A stretch of DNA of 64,000 nt from Rubrivivax sp. SCN 71-131 (GCA_001724995.1 MEFD01000017.1:62440-126439), one strand, 5' to 3'; shown: positions 30,715 to 40,076, counted from the first letter of the stretch. A program made the numbers and translations. Notes: generated by a model not told the origin, from the sequence alone.

Positions 30715-31829
30715 GGGTACATGCGCCCGCGGTTGAAGAGGCCCTCGGGGTCGAAGGCCTGCTTGAGCTGGCGCTGGATGCGCTCCTGCGTCGGCGGCAG
30801 CGGCGCGAAGACGCCCGCGCTCTTGTCGGCGCCGCGAAAGATCACGGCGTGGCCGCCGACCGCCGCCGAGGCGTCGCGCAGCGTGGGCGCCGGGGTGCTG
30901 GTGCACAGCCAGCGCTGGGCGCCGCCCCACTCCACGAGCTGCTCACCCGAGAGCGCCAGCGGCGGCGTGGTCTGCGGCAGGGAAAGCCGCCACAGCGTCG
31001 CGCCGCCCTCCACGGCCTTCAGCGCGCCGAGGAAGAACTCGTCGCGCTGGTCGCGCAGCCCGGCCCAGAAGCTTGCGGCAAGCGTCGGCTCGATCGCTTC
31101 GCCGCCAAGCGTCTTGCAGGCGGCGTCGACCGCGGCGCGCGCACCAGCCAAGCGCAGCACCAGCATGCCGTCCCACCAGGCGCTGGCCGACAGCGGCAGC
31201 GGCCGGCCGCCCCACTGGTTGAGCTTCATCAGCGCCGTCGCCTGGTCGAGCTCGAAGCGCAGCGTGGCCGTGGCCGGCGGCTGCGGCAGCACCTTGAGCG
31301 AGACCTCGGCGATCACGCCGAGCACGCCCATCGAGCCGGCGAGCAGGCGGCAGACGTCGTAGCCGGCGACGTTCTTCATCACCTGCCCGCCGAAGCTGAG
31401 CAGCTCGCCGCGGCCGTTGATCATCGTGGCGCCCAGCACGTAGTCGCGCACGCCGCCGACGCTGGCGCGCGCCGGCCCGGCGAGGCCGGCGGCGACCATG
31501 CCGCCCACGGTTGCGCCGTCGCCGAAGTGCGGCGGCTCGAAGGGCAGGCACTGCCCTTGCGCGGCAAGGGCGGCCTCGAGCTCGGCCAGCGGCGTGCCCG
31601 CGCGCGCGGTGACGACGAGCTCGCTGGGTTCGTAGCTGCTGATGCCCGAGAGCGGCCTGAGCTCGAGCGCCTGCCCTTGCGCCGCCTCGCCGTAGAAGGC
31701 CTTGCTGCCGCCGCCGCGGATGGCGAGTGCCGTCCTGGCCGCAAGCGCGCTGCGGATCTGGTCGAGCAGGCGGTCGAGGGCCGGATCCGCGGCCGGCCCG
31801 GGGGCCGCAGCAGGACGGGTGTCGGTCAT
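30705..31829 (-). CDS. glcE: glycolate oxidase FAD-binding subunit
   Basis: 374 residues from ATG 31829; the start shares its A with the glcD stop (TGATG). The FAD-PCMH domain shows 'TALAIRGGGSKAFYGE', 'ELVVTARAGTPLAELEA' and 'FGDGATVGGMVAAGLAGPAR', followed by 'QVMKNVAGYDVCRLLAGSMG'. It ends 'FDPEGLFNRGRMYPWM', the usual GlcE tail. With GlcD and GlcF it forms the membrane-associated glycolate dehydrogenase. Coupled to glcD upstream and overlapping the methyltransferase gene downstream. Confidence 0.94.
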   Translation of the reverse strand: MTDTRPAAAPGPAADPALDRLLDQIRSALAARTALAIRGGGSKAFYGEAAQGQALELRPLSGISSYEPSELVVTARAGTPLAELEAALAAQGQCLPFEPPHFGDGATVGGMVAAGLAGPARASVGGVRDYVLGATMINGRGELLSFGGQVMKNVAGYDVCRLLAGSMGVLGVIAEVSLKVLPQPPATATLRFELDQATALMKLNQWGGRPLPLSASAWWDGMLVLRLAGARAAVDAACKTLGGEAIEPTLAASFWAGLRDQRDEFFLGALKAVEGGATLWRLSLPQTTPPLALSGEQLVEWGGAQRWLCTSTPAPTLRDASAAVGGHAVIFRGADKSAGVFAPLPPTQERIQRQLKQAFDPEGLFNRGRMYPWM

Positions 31830-33355
31830 CAGAACCGCTCCAGCTCGGCAAACGCGAGCAGGCCGCGGCGGACCTGCACCTTCCCGTACTCGACACAGCG
31901 CACGAGGGTGGGGATGACCTTGCCCGGGTTGAGCAGCGCCTGCGGATCGAAGGCGTGCTTGAGGGCGAGCATCTGGGCGCGCTCCTCGGGGCTGAACTGC
32001 ACGCACATGCTGGCGAGCTTCTCGACGCCCACGCCGTGCTCGCCGGTGATGGTGCCGCCCAGGCGCACGCTGGTCTCGAGGATGTCGGCGCCGAAGCGTT
32101 CGCAGCGCGCGAGCTGGTCGGGGTCGTTGGCGTCGAAGAAAATGAGCGGGTGCAGGTTGCCGTCGCCCGCGTGGAAGACGTTGCAGCAGCGCAGGCCGTA
32201 GGTCTGCTCCATCTGCTGGATGGCCAGCAGGATGTCGGCCAGGCGCTTGCGCGGGATGGTCGAGTCCATGCACATGTAGTCGGGGCTGATGCGGCCGCTG
32301 GCCGGGAAGGCGTTCTTGCGCCCGCTCCAGAAGGTCAGGCGCTGCGCCTCGTCGCGGCTCACCTCCATGCGCGTGGCGCCCGCGCCGGCCAGCACGTCCA
32401 GCATGCGCGCGATCTCCTCGGCCACCTCCTCGGGCGTGCCGTCGCTCTCGCACAGCAGGATGGCCGCGGCGTCGAGGTCGTAGCCGGCGTGCACGAAGTC
32501 CTCGACGGCGGCCGTCATCGGCTTGTCCATCATCTCCAGGCCGGCGGGGATGATGCCTGCGGCGATGACCGCGGCCACGGCGTCGCCGGCCTTGCGCACG
32601 TCGTCGAAGCTGGCCATGATGCAGCGCGCCAGCTGCGGCCTGGGCACTAGCCTGACCGTGACCTCGGTGACGACGGCGAGCATGCCTTCGCTGCCGATGA
32701 TGGCCGGCAGCAGATCCAGCCCCGGCGCATCCAGCGCCCGCGAGCCGAACTCGATCGCTTCGCCCTCGACGGTGAAGCCGCGCACGCGCAGCACGTTGTG
32801 CACGGTGAGGCCGTACTTCAGGCAGTGCACGCCGCCGGAGTTCTCGGCGACGTTGCCGCCGATGGTGCAGGCGATCTGGCTGCTCGGGTCGGGTGCGTAG
32901 TACAGGCCGTGCGGCGCGGCCGCCTCGCTGATCGCCAGGTTGCGCACGCCGCACTGGACGGTAGCGGTACGTGCCAGCGCGTCGATCTCGACGATGCGGT
33001 TGAACTTGGCCAGCGCCAGCGTCACGCCCAGCGCGTGCGGCATCGCGCCGCCGGACAGGCCGGTGCCGGCGCCGCGCGCCACCACCGGCACGCGCAGGCG
33101 GTGGCAGGCGGCGAGCACCGCGCCCACCTGCGCCTCGGTCTCGGGCAGCGCGACGACGAGCGGGCGCTCGCGGTAGGCGGTGAGGCCGTCGCACTCGTAG
33201 GGCGTGGTGTCCTCGGTCTGCCACAGCAGCGCGTGCGCGGGCAGCAGCGGCTGCAGGGCGGCGAGCACCTCGGCCTGGCGCGCGGCGCGATCGGCGACGC
33301 CGCCCGCGGCCGGATCGGCACGATCGGCGGTGGCAGCAGACGGCGTGGCGCTCAC
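31829..33355 (-). CDS. glcD: glycolate oxidase catalytic subunit
   Basis: 508 residues from GTG 33355, with GGGA (AAGGGA) upstream. The FAD-binding region has 'PVVARGAGTGLSGGAMPHAL' and 'GGNVAENSGGVHCLKYG'. The substrate-binding C-terminal domain has 'NVFHAGDGNLHPLIFFD' and 'GTITGEHGVGVEKLASM', including conserved His residues. GlcD oxidises glycolate (and often D-lactate) to the 2-oxoacid. It is the first gene of a transcript continuing through glcE, a methyltransferase, mntA-hepT and glcF. Confidence 0.95.
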   Translation of the reverse strand: MSATPSAATADRADPAAGGVADRAARQAEVLAALQPLLPAHALLWQTEDTTPYECDGLTAYRERPLVVALPETEAQVGAVLAACHRLRVPVVARGAGTGLSGGAMPHALGVTLALAKFNRIVEIDALARTATVQCGVRNLAISEAAAPHGLYYAPDPSSQIACTIGGNVAENSGGVHCLKYGLTVHNVLRVRGFTVEGEAIEFGSRALDAPGLDLLPAIIGSEGMLAVVTEVTVRLVPRPQLARCIMASFDDVRKAGDAVAAVIAAGIIPAGLEMMDKPMTAAVEDFVHAGYDLDAAAILLCESDGTPEEVAEEIARMLDVLAGAGATRMEVSRDEAQRLTFWSGRKNAFPASGRISPDYMCMDSTIPRKRLADILLAIQQMEQTYGLRCCNVFHAGDGNLHPLIFFDANDPDQLARCERFGADILETSVRLGGTITGEHGVGVEKLASMCVQFSPEERAQMLALKHAFDPQALLNPGKVIPTLVRCVEYGKVQVRRGLLAFAELERF

Positions 33356-33437
33356 GGGGGTCCCTTCGGGCGGCCGTGCGGAGTCACGGCAAGGCGCGGA
33401 CTTTAGCGCCCGCGACGCGTCCGCGGCGCGCCCGGCC

Positions 33438-33848
33438 TCAGCTGCACATCGCCTTGATGTCGGCCGGAATCTCCATCGCCTGCAGCCGTCCGTCGACGCG
33501 CTGCACGAAGGCGCGCGTGGCGCGGCCGTCGCACAGCAGGGTCTTGTCGCGCACGACGCGGTGGTACTGCACGAAGACCTTGCGATCCCAGCGCTCGATC
33601 GTCGTGTGCACCTCGAGGTGGTCGCCGTAGGTCGCCGATTTGTAGAAGCGCGTGTTGATCTCGAGCATCGGCGTGCCGATGATGCCGCGCGTGGCCTCGA
33701 GCTCGCGCCAGCGCGGCAGCCCGCACTGGTGGAAGAAGTCCAGGCTGGCGGCGTCGATCCAGCGCTGGAAGTTGGGAAAGAAGACGATGTCGGCGGGATC
33801 GCAATCCCCCCACTGGACGTCGACGCGGAAGATGGTGGTGCGGCTCAT
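33438..33848 (-). CDS. acyl-CoA thioesterase of the 4-hydroxybenzoyl-CoA thioesterase family
   Basis: 136 residues from ATG 33848. The hotdog fold signature 'VQWGDCDPADIVFFPNFQRW' contains the catalytic Asp of the 4HBT/YbgC family, followed by 'DAASLDFFHQCGLP'. Length and the C-terminal strand 'VFVQYHRVVRDKTLLCDG' fit. The family hydrolyses aromatic or short-chain acyl-CoA. No benzoate-pathway genes are near, so the substrate is open. It lies 82 bases upstream of glcD on the same strand. Confidence 0.9.
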   Translation of the reverse strand: MSRTTIFRVDVQWGDCDPADIVFFPNFQRWIDAASLDFFHQCGLPRWRELEATRGIIGTPMLEINTRFYKSATYGDHLEVHTTIERWDRKVFVQYHRVVRDKTLLCDGRATRAFVQRVDGRLQAMEIPADIKAMCS

Positions 33849-33995
33849 CGGACGGACTCGCGGTCGGAAAAGCGCGGATGCTACGGCGCGGCCCGCTTTC
33901 GTGCAGCAGGCGGCGCAAGCGGCCCGTGGGCCGGTCCGGCTTGACATGCGCGGCGACGACCCCACCTGGACGCTTGCCTCGTCCCACGCGCCCGC

Positions 33996-34826
33996 ATGCT
34001 GCCGCCCCTGCTCTGGCTGGTTGCGATCGTCCTGCTCGCCCTCGTCGTGGCCGGCTGGCTGGCCGGTCCCGCGCTGTGGCGCGCGTGGCGCCGCCAGCGC
34101 CTCACGCGCGTGCCGTTTCCGGCCGCGTGGCGGCGCATCCTGCGCCTGCGCATGCCCTTGTACCGACGGCTGCCGGTGCCGCTGCAGCGGCGCCTGCAGC
34201 GGCATGTGCAGGTGCTGCTGGCGGAGCTGCCCTTCGTCGGCTGTCAGGGTCAGGCGATCACCGAGGAGGTGCGCGTGCTCGTCGCCGGCCAGGCGGCGCT
34301 GCTCCTGCTGGGCCGGCCCGCGGGGCGTTTTCACGGGCTGCGCGAGGTGCTCGTCTATCCCGGACCCTTCGTCGTCGACCGGCCGCTGCACGACGGCAGC
34401 GTGGTGCACGACGCGCGCCGGGTGCTGGCCGGCGAGTCGTGGCAGCGCGGGCAGGTGGTCTTGTCCTGGCCGGACGTGGTTGCGGGCGCGGCGGATCCGG
34501 CCGACGGGCGCAACGTCGTCATCCATGAGTTCGCGCACCAGCTCGACCAGGAAAGTGGCCCGGCCAACGGCGCCCCCTTCCTCGGCCGGCGCGAGGCCTA
34601 TGCACGCTGGTCGCGCACGCTCGGCGCGGCGTACGAGCAATTGCGCGCGCAGCTCGGGCGCGGCGAGGCGACGCTCATCGATCCCTACGGCGCCAGCGAT
34701 CCGGCGGAGTTCTTCGCCGTCGTCTGCGAGCTCTTCTTCGAGCGCGCGGCGGACCTGGCCGAAGCGCATCCCGGACTCTTTTACGAGCTCGCCGCCTACA
34801 CCCGCTGCGACCCGCGAACCTGGTGA
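33996..34826 (+). CDS. mtfA: zinc metallopeptidase of the MtfA (M90) family
   Basis: 276 residues. An N-terminal membrane helix (about residues 3-25, 'LLWLVAIVLLALVVAGWLAG') precedes the M90 domain. The zinc motif HEXXH is 'VVIHEFAHQLDQE', and the third ligand region 'DPAEFFAVVCELFFE' follows. E. coli MtfA is an aminopeptidase that binds the glucose repressor Mlc; the E. coli protein lacks the N-terminal helix. The membrane anchor is common in betaproteobacterial homologues. Divergent from the thioesterase gene. Confidence 0.9.
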   Translation: MLPPLLWLVAIVLLALVVAGWLAGPALWRAWRRQRLTRVPFPAAWRRILRLRMPLYRRLPVPLQRRLQRHVQVLLAELPFVGCQGQAITEEVRVLVAGQAALLLLGRPAGRFHGLREVLVYPGPFVVDRPLHDGSVVHDARRVLAGESWQRGQVVLSWPDVVAGAADPADGRNVVIHEFAHQLDQESGPANGAPFLGRREAYARWSRTLGAAYEQLRAQLGRGEATLIDPYGASDPAEFFAVVCELFFERAADLAEAHPGLFYELAAYTRCDPRTW

Positions 34827-34888
34827 GCGGCCGCGTCGGCGCCAGGGCCCGTGGTAAGGTGCCGAGGCCCCTTCTTTCGGACGACGCC

Positions 34889-35314
34889 ATGGCGAAAACC
34901 ACTTACGAGAAGCTGCAGCGCCAGATCGCGGCGCTGCAGGCGCAGGCCGAGAAGCTGCGCCGCAAGGAGCTGGACGAGGTCATCGCCCGCATCCGCGAGG
35001 CGATCGTGTTCTACGGCATCACGGCTGAAGACCTCGGCCTTGCCGGCGCGCAGCAAGCCGGCAGCGGCGGCAGCCGGCGGCGCGCCGCCGTCGCCCGGCC
35101 CGCCGGGACGGGCAAGCGCAAGCGCAAGCGCGCGGCAACGGCCGCGGCGGCGTCGAAGGCGACCGCGAACGGAGCCATGGCCGGCAAGCCGGTCGTGCGC
35201 TATCGCGACGAGAACAACCACACCTGGGCGGGCCGCGGCAAGCGCCCGCAGTGGCTGCGCGATGCCCTGGCCGCGGGGCGCGCGCTGGACGAGTTCCGCG
35301 TCGGCCCGGCCTGA
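34889..35314 (+). CDS. H-NS family nucleoid-associated protein
   Basis: 141 residues from ATG 34889. The N-terminal oligomerisation coiled coil (about residues 3-45, 'YEKLQRQIAALQAQAEKLRR') is followed by a long Ala/Lys linker containing 'GKRKRKRAA', and the C-terminal H-NS DNA-binding core 'YRDENNHTWAGRGKRPQWL'. The linker basic run is AT-hook-like and typical of Burkholderiales H-NS-like proteins. It should silence AT-rich, often horizontally acquired DNA. The gene follows mtfA by 62 bases. Confidence 0.9.
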   Translation: MAKTTYEKLQRQIAALQAQAEKLRRKELDEVIARIREAIVFYGITAEDLGLAGAQQAGSGGSRRRAAVARPAGTGKRKRKRAATAAAASKATANGAMAGKPVVRYRDENNHTWAGRGKRPQWLRDALAAGRALDEFRVGPA

Positions 35315-35363
35315 GCAGGGTGCGAGCGCAGGGCCATCCGGCGCGGCGCAGGGGGCAGGCGCG

Positions 35364-35657
35364 ATGACGGCAGCCGCAGACGGCGTGCCCGCGATCGTCC
35401 ACCGCCCCGAGGCCTCGCGCTTCGAGGCCGCCTACGACGAGGGGCTGGCCGTCTGCGTCTATCGCCGCGAGGGCGACCTCGTGTTGATCACGCACACCGA
35501 GGTGCCTGTGATGCTGGAAGGACGCGGCATCGCCGCCGCGCTCGTGCAGGCCACGCTGGGCTGGGCACGCGCCCAAGGCCTGCGCGTGCGGCCGCTGTGC
35601 AGCTACGTCGTCGCCTACATGCGCCGACATCCGCAGACGCAGGACCTGCTCGGCTGA
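35364..35657 (+). CDS. small GNAT-like N-acetyltransferase (YjdJ-like)
   Basis: 97 residues from ATG 35364. The short GNAT domain has the acetyl-CoA loop region 'PVMLEGRGIAAALVQATLGW' and ends 'LCSYVVAYMRRHPQTQDLLG', characteristic of the YjdJ/Gcn5-related small family where 'CSYVxxYxxxHPxxxxL' is conserved. Human and bacterial members are thought to acetylate small amines or proteins, with unknown substrate. Close spacing (50 bases) to the H-NS-like gene suggests co-transcription. Confidence 0.88.
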   Translation: MTAAADGVPAIVHRPEASRFEAAYDEGLAVCVYRREGDLVLITHTEVPVMLEGRGIAAALVQATLGWARAQGLRVRPLCSYVVAYMRRHPQTQDLLG

Positions 35658-35808
35658 CGAGCGCCGGCGCGCGCCGGGCTGTCGCAAGCGCCCCGGCAAC
35701 CCGGGGGCGACGGGCTTCGGGGCGCGCGGGCGGGATGGTGAATCCGTCACAGGACAGGCGCGCCATCGCTCACCGCCTGCACGGCGCCCGCAGCGGCAGA
35801 CTGGCCGC

Positions 35809-36837
35809 ATGGCTGCCTTGCTGCGAAGGATTGCGACCGTGGACCATGCCTTTGCGAAGGGTGGCCGCGGCGCGCCGGCCGCATCCCGCGACGATGCCGC
35901 CCGGGAGCCGCAGGCGGCGCCCGTGCAATGGCTGGCGCTGCCCGATCCCGACCGCCGCCTGCGGCTGCCCCTGCAACGCTGGCGCATCCTGCTGCCGGCG
36001 CTGTGCCGAGCGCACCGCCTGCAGGTGCAGCGCTGCGGCCACTACGCCTGCCGCATCGCGCCGAGCCTTGCGCAGCGTGCGCGCGTGGCCGATCTGTGCG
36101 GCCGGCGCCGCGGCGAGCCAGCCGTGGCCTCATCCCTGCTGCTCCACGCGCAGGGCGTGATCGACCTGCTGCAGGCTCGCGTGCTCGCCGACCTTGGCGT
36201 CAACGCACGCCACCTGCGCCTGCTGCGGCATCGCACGCGCATGCTGGCGTCCGAGACCGCCCTGCTCGGGCTGGCGCAGCAGGACATCGACTGCTGCCTG
36301 GCCCGCGTCGTGCGCGTCGGCCCCACCGAGGTGGTTGCGCTGCTGCAGACGGGCATCGCCGACGAAGGCGGCACGCTGCTCGCGCAGGTCGAGGACGTCT
36401 TCGTCGTGCGCGAGCTGCCGGTGGCCTTCGCGGTGCAGGCCAACGAGGACGACCTGCTGCGGCGCGCCGTCTCGCGCATGCGCCGGCGCACGCGCGAGAT
36501 CGACGCCGCCGCGGCCGGCGTGCGCCAGTGCCGGCTTGGCGTGACGGCCGCAGACGGACGCCGCTTCGCGGCGCTGGCCGGCGGCCCGCTGCGCCTGCCG
36601 CGCCGGCCGTGCGCCGACATGGGCTGGTGGCAGCTGCGTGCCGCGGCGCTGGCGCCGATGCACCTGCGCCATCGGGTGGCGCAGGAGCTGGCTGCATGGG
36701 GCCTGGACGCCTCCAGCCTGCAGATGACCTTCGTCGGCCGCGCTGCCGCCGGGCAGGCGCTGCAGCTGCTGCAGCAGGGCCGCGCGTTCGAGCTGCTGGA
36801 CGCGCGCGGGCGCCTGCTCGCCTTCGGCGGCACCTGA
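35809..36837 (+). CDS. probable double-hotdog (MaoC/acyl-dehydratase-like) protein of unknown function
   Basis: 342 residues from ATG 35809. I do not recognise a named family. The middle segment 'DEGGTLLAQVEDVFVVRELP' and the C-terminal segment 'GQALQLLQQGRAFELLDARG' ending '...RLLAFGGT' resemble two hotdog units as in acyl-CoA thioesterases or MaoC dehydratases. The conserved catalytic Asp/His of MaoC enzymes are not evident. No membrane segment or signal peptide. It stands alone, 151 bases after the acetyltransferase gene and convergent with the Crp/Fnr gene. The fold assignment is inference from local pattern only. Confidence 0.5.
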   Translation: MAALLRRIATVDHAFAKGGRGAPAASRDDAAREPQAAPVQWLALPDPDRRLRLPLQRWRILLPALCRAHRLQVQRCGHYACRIAPSLAQRARVADLCGRRRGEPAVASSLLLHAQGVIDLLQARVLADLGVNARHLRLLRHRTRMLASETALLGLAQQDIDCCLARVVRVGPTEVVALLQTGIADEGGTLLAQVEDVFVVRELPVAFAVQANEDDLLRRAVSRMRRRTREIDAAAAGVRQCRLGVTAADGRRFAALAGGPLRLPRRPCADMGWWQLRAAALAPMHLRHRVAQELAAWGLDASSLQMTFVGRAAAGQALQLLQQGRAFELLDARGRLLAFGGT

Positions 36838-36896
36838 ACAGGCGCGGCCGCGCGGCGGTGCCGCGCTGATGCGCCGCACGACGCCGCGCTGTACGC

Positions 36897-37538
36897 CTAC
36901 CAGCGCGCGGGCAGCTTCTTCAGCAGCACGATGCGCCGGTCCTCGGTGACGACGTAGCCGCCCAGGGTGAGCTGCTTGAAGATGCGGCTGATCATCTCGC
37001 GCGAGGAGCCCACGCGCTCGGCGATGTCCTGCTGCGTCAGGCGCTGGCCGACCACCAGCCGGCCCTGTGCGTCGGGCTCGGCGATCTCGCGCAGCAGCTT
37101 GGCCACGCGGGTGTAGACGTCGTCCAGCGCCAGCCGCTTCACGGTGTCGGTCGAGCGCCGCACGAGCGCGATCAGCTTGCGCACCAGGTGCAGTGCGAAG
37201 TCCGGATGGGAGGCGAGGAAGTCGCGCACGCTGGCGCCGCTGACGACGACGCAGGTGCTCGGCTCGAGCGTCATCACCGAGGCCGAGCGCGGGCCGCCGT
37301 CGAGCGTCATCTCGCCGAAGTATTCGCCGGGTCCGAGCGTGTTGTAGACCACTTCGCGCCCGTCCTCGCCGCTGCTGTAGACCTTCACCCGGCCTCGCAG
37401 CAGGATGTAGATGGCGTCGGACTCGTCCTTCTCCGTGACGAGCACGGCGCGCGCGGGATAGCTGCGTGCACCGCCGCGGGCGGCGATGGCCTGCAGCAGC
37501 TCATCGGCCAGCACGGGCTCGGAGGCGGAACTGTTCAT
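36897..37538 (-). CDS. Crp/Fnr-family transcriptional regulator
   Basis: 213 residues. The N-terminal cyclic-nucleotide-binding beta-roll includes 'AIYILLRGRVKVYSSGEDGR' and 'LGPGEYFGEMTLDGGPRSAS', close to the cAMP-binding cassette of CRP. The C-terminal winged helix carries 'LTQQDIAERVGSSREMISRI'. There are no N-terminal cysteines, so it is not an Fnr-type oxygen sensor. Effector cAMP or none is possible. It is divergent from the tandem AAA+ gene, separated by 165 bases, and might control it. Confidence 0.92.
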   Translation of the reverse strand: MNSSASEPVLADELLQAIAARGGARSYPARAVLVTEKDESDAIYILLRGRVKVYSSGEDGREVVYNTLGPGEYFGEMTLDGGPRSASVMTLEPSTCVVVSGASVRDFLASHPDFALHLVRKLIALVRRSTDTVKRLALDDVYTRVAKLLREIAEPDAQGRLVVGQRLTQQDIAERVGSSREMISRIFKQLTLGGYVVTEDRRIVLLKKLPARW

Positions 37539-37703
37539 GCAGCGGCGGGACGCGGCGGGCGCATGGCCCGGGTGACGTCAGTATGCGCCAACGGCTGTCC
37601 ACCGGGGGCATGGCGGACGCGTTCTGCGGTCGTGCGCGGGCAGGGCTTGCGGGCGCTGCGGCCCTGCGCCAAGATCGGCGCGACGGCAACGGAGGTGGGC
37701 GCG

Positions 37704-40076
37704 GTGCGCACTGTGGTGACCCGGGGCACGGCAAGGACATCGTCGCGGCGCACGGCCGACGGGCGCAGCGTGCTCTCGCCGGGCGTGTCCAGCGCGCCGG
37801 TGATGGACTTGCTGTGCTCGCACTTCGTGCTCACGCTGACCCAGCACCACGGCCCGCGGCTGAACCTGCGCCGCGACTGGGGCAGCCTGTTCTCGCTGGT
37901 GGGCCGCCATCTCGTGTGGCCGCTGCCGGTGCTGGCGCGCGTGCGCGGCTTCCTGCTCAAGCGCTGCAAGGGCAGTCCGCCCTGGCGCGGGCACGAGGCG
38001 CTCTCCGACGAGGCCTTCCTCGAACGTCACGGCGTCTGGCTCGGCCCCTACGACGAGGGCTCGCTCTTCTTCTACCTCGACGAGTACGTCAAGGACGCGC
38101 ACAAGGACCTGCTGGCGACGCTCTCCAACACCTGCGACTGGCTGGCGCGGCGGCTGAAGCAGGAGTCGGCGCTGGTGCAGAAGAACATCGACGCGCTCGC
38201 CGGCCTGCTGCAGCTCAACCCCGCCGAGCGCGCGCTGCTGCTCTACGGCACGCTGGCGCGCTGGCAGCGCGAGCTGCGCGGACTGCTGGTGGAGTTCAAG
38301 GTGTCGAATGCGCAGGAGGCCTACGCCGCGCTGGCCGCGGTGGCCGGGGTCGATGAGCGCGACGTCGGCGAGGCACTGCGCGCGGGCTCGCGCCTGGAGC
38401 GCATCGGCATGGTCGAGAACCTGATCTCGGAACAGAACATCACCGACCTGGCCGACCTCATGAAGGTCAGCGAGCAGCTCCCGCCGGTGCTGATGCGCGA
38501 GTACGCAGGGCCGGCCGACCTGATGGCGGTGTTCACGCGTCCGGCGGCCAAGAGCGAGCTCGGCGTCGCCGACTTCGCCTTCGTCGCCGACGACGTGCAG
38601 GTGCTCACCGATCTCCTGCAGAGCGCGACGGCGCGCCGCGAGGCCGGCGTCAACGTGCTGCTCTACGGCCCGCCGGGGACCGGCAAGACGGAGCTGGCCA
38701 AGGTGTGCGCGCAGGCCGCGGGACTCGAGCTCTACGAGGTCGAGTACGCCGACCGCGACGGCAACAGCCTCTCCGGCCGCGACCGCTACCGCAGCCTGCA
38801 GATCAGCCAGGTCTTCCTCAAGGGCAGCGCCGACGTCGCGCTGCTCTTCGACGAGGTCGAGGACGTGTTCCCGCCGATCAGCAACGAGGCCGCGCAGCTC
38901 ATCGCGCGGCTGGACAGCAGCGACGCGCCGGCCTCGGGCAGCGTCAGCGGCAAGGCCTGGGTGAACCAGATCCTGGAGACCAATCCGGTGCCGGTGATCT
39001 GGATCACCAACCGCATCGAGCAGATCGACCCCGCCTTTCGCCGCCGCTTCCAGTACCACCTGCTGCTGAAGTCGCCGCCGCCCGGGGCGCGCGAAGGCCT
39101 GGTCGCACGTGCGCTCGACGGCGTGGCGGTGAGCGAGGACTTTCCGGCGCGCCTGGCCGGGCGACGCGCCCTCACGCCGGCGCAGATCCGCACCGCGGTG
39201 CGCTTCGCGCGGCTGGTCGGGCAGGACAAGCCGCCGGCGGAAATCGAGGGCCTGATCCTGCGCCAGCTCGGCAATGCCGACCGGGCGCTCGGCAGCGGCC
39301 TGAGCGAAAGGGCGGCCCGGCCGGTGGTCACGTCCTACGACCTCTCGCTGCTCAACGTCGAGTCGCGCTTTGCCGTGCCGCGCATCGTCGAGGCCTTGCG
39401 CCGTCGCGGCCACGGCACGCTGTGCTTTCACGGCGCACCGGGCACGGGCAAGACCGCGCTGGCCGAGCACATCGCGCAGGCGCTGCAGCGGCCGCTGATG
39501 GTGCGGCAGGCCAGCGACCTGGCCAGCAAGTTCGTCGGCGAGACCGAGCAGAACATGGCGCGCATGTTCGAGGAGGCTACCACCGAGGAAGCCGTGCTGC
39601 TGCTGGACGAGGCCGACAGCTTCCTGCGCAGCCGCCGCCGCGCCGAGCGCACCTACGAGGTCACCGAAGTCAACGAGATGCTGCAGGGCATGGAGCGCTT
39701 TGCCGGCGTCTTCGTCTGCACCACCAACCTGTTCGAGGACCTGGACGAGGCGGCGCTGCGACGCTTCACCTTCAAGATCCGCTTCCTGCCGCTCACCCCC
39801 GCGCAGCGCGAGCGCATGTTCCTCGCCGAGGTGCTGGGCGGCGACGCCAAGGCGCTGAGCCAGGAGCAGCGCGCGCGGCTGCTGGCGCTGGACCAGCTCG
39901 TCCCGGGAGACTTCGCGGCCGTGCAGCGGCAGGTGGAGATCCTCGGCGAGGCGCTCGACGCCGACGCCTTCCTGTCGCAGCTCGAAGGCGAGCACCGTGC
40001 CAAGCCCGAAGTGCGGCAGCGCCGCGGCATCGGGTTTGTGTCAGCAACTGCACATTCCCCCGGGGTCGGCGGCTGA
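37704..40076 (+). CDS. tandem AAA+ ATPase of unknown function
   Basis: 790 residues from GTG 37704, chosen because GGAGG (37691-37695) lies eight bases upstream; ATG 37803 (757 residues) is the alternative. An N-terminal region of about 300 residues is largely helical with no recognised domain. Two AAA+ modules follow: Walker A 'GPPGTGKT' at 322-329 with Walker B 'VALLFDEVED', and Walker A 'GAPGTGKT' at 577-584 with Walker B 'AVLLLDEADSF'. Each has an arginine-rich region suited to an arginine finger ('DPAFRRRFQYH'; 'DEAALRRFTFK'). It looks like a hexameric remodeller of Cdc48-like layout but lacks the Cdc48 N-domain. Substrate unknown. Confidence 0.82.
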   Translation: MRTVVTRGTARTSSRRTADGRSVLSPGVSSAPVMDLLCSHFVLTLTQHHGPRLNLRRDWGSLFSLVGRHLVWPLPVLARVRGFLLKRCKGSPPWRGHEALSDEAFLERHGVWLGPYDEGSLFFYLDEYVKDAHKDLLATLSNTCDWLARRLKQESALVQKNIDALAGLLQLNPAERALLLYGTLARWQRELRGLLVEFKVSNAQEAYAALAAVAGVDERDVGEALRAGSRLERIGMVENLISEQNITDLADLMKVSEQLPPVLMREYAGPADLMAVFTRPAAKSELGVADFAFVADDVQVLTDLLQSATARREAGVNVLLYGPPGTGKTELAKVCAQAAGLELYEVEYADRDGNSLSGRDRYRSLQISQVFLKGSADVALLFDEVEDVFPPISNEAAQLIARLDSSDAPASGSVSGKAWVNQILETNPVPVIWITNRIEQIDPAFRRRFQYHLLLKSPPPGAREGLVARALDGVAVSEDFPARLAGRRALTPAQIRTAVRFARLVGQDKPPAEIEGLILRQLGNADRALGSGLSERAARPVVTSYDLSLLNVESRFAVPRIVEALRRRGHGTLCFHGAPGTGKTALAEHIAQALQRPLMVRQASDLASKFVGETEQNMARMFEEATTEEAVLLLDEADSFLRSRRRAERTYEVTEVNEMLQGMERFAGVFVCTTNLFEDLDEAALRRFTFKIRFLPLTPAQRERMFLAEVLGGDAKALSQEQRARLLALDQLVPGDFAAVQRQVEILGEALDADAFLSQLEGEHRAKPEVRQRRGIGFVSATAHSPGVGG

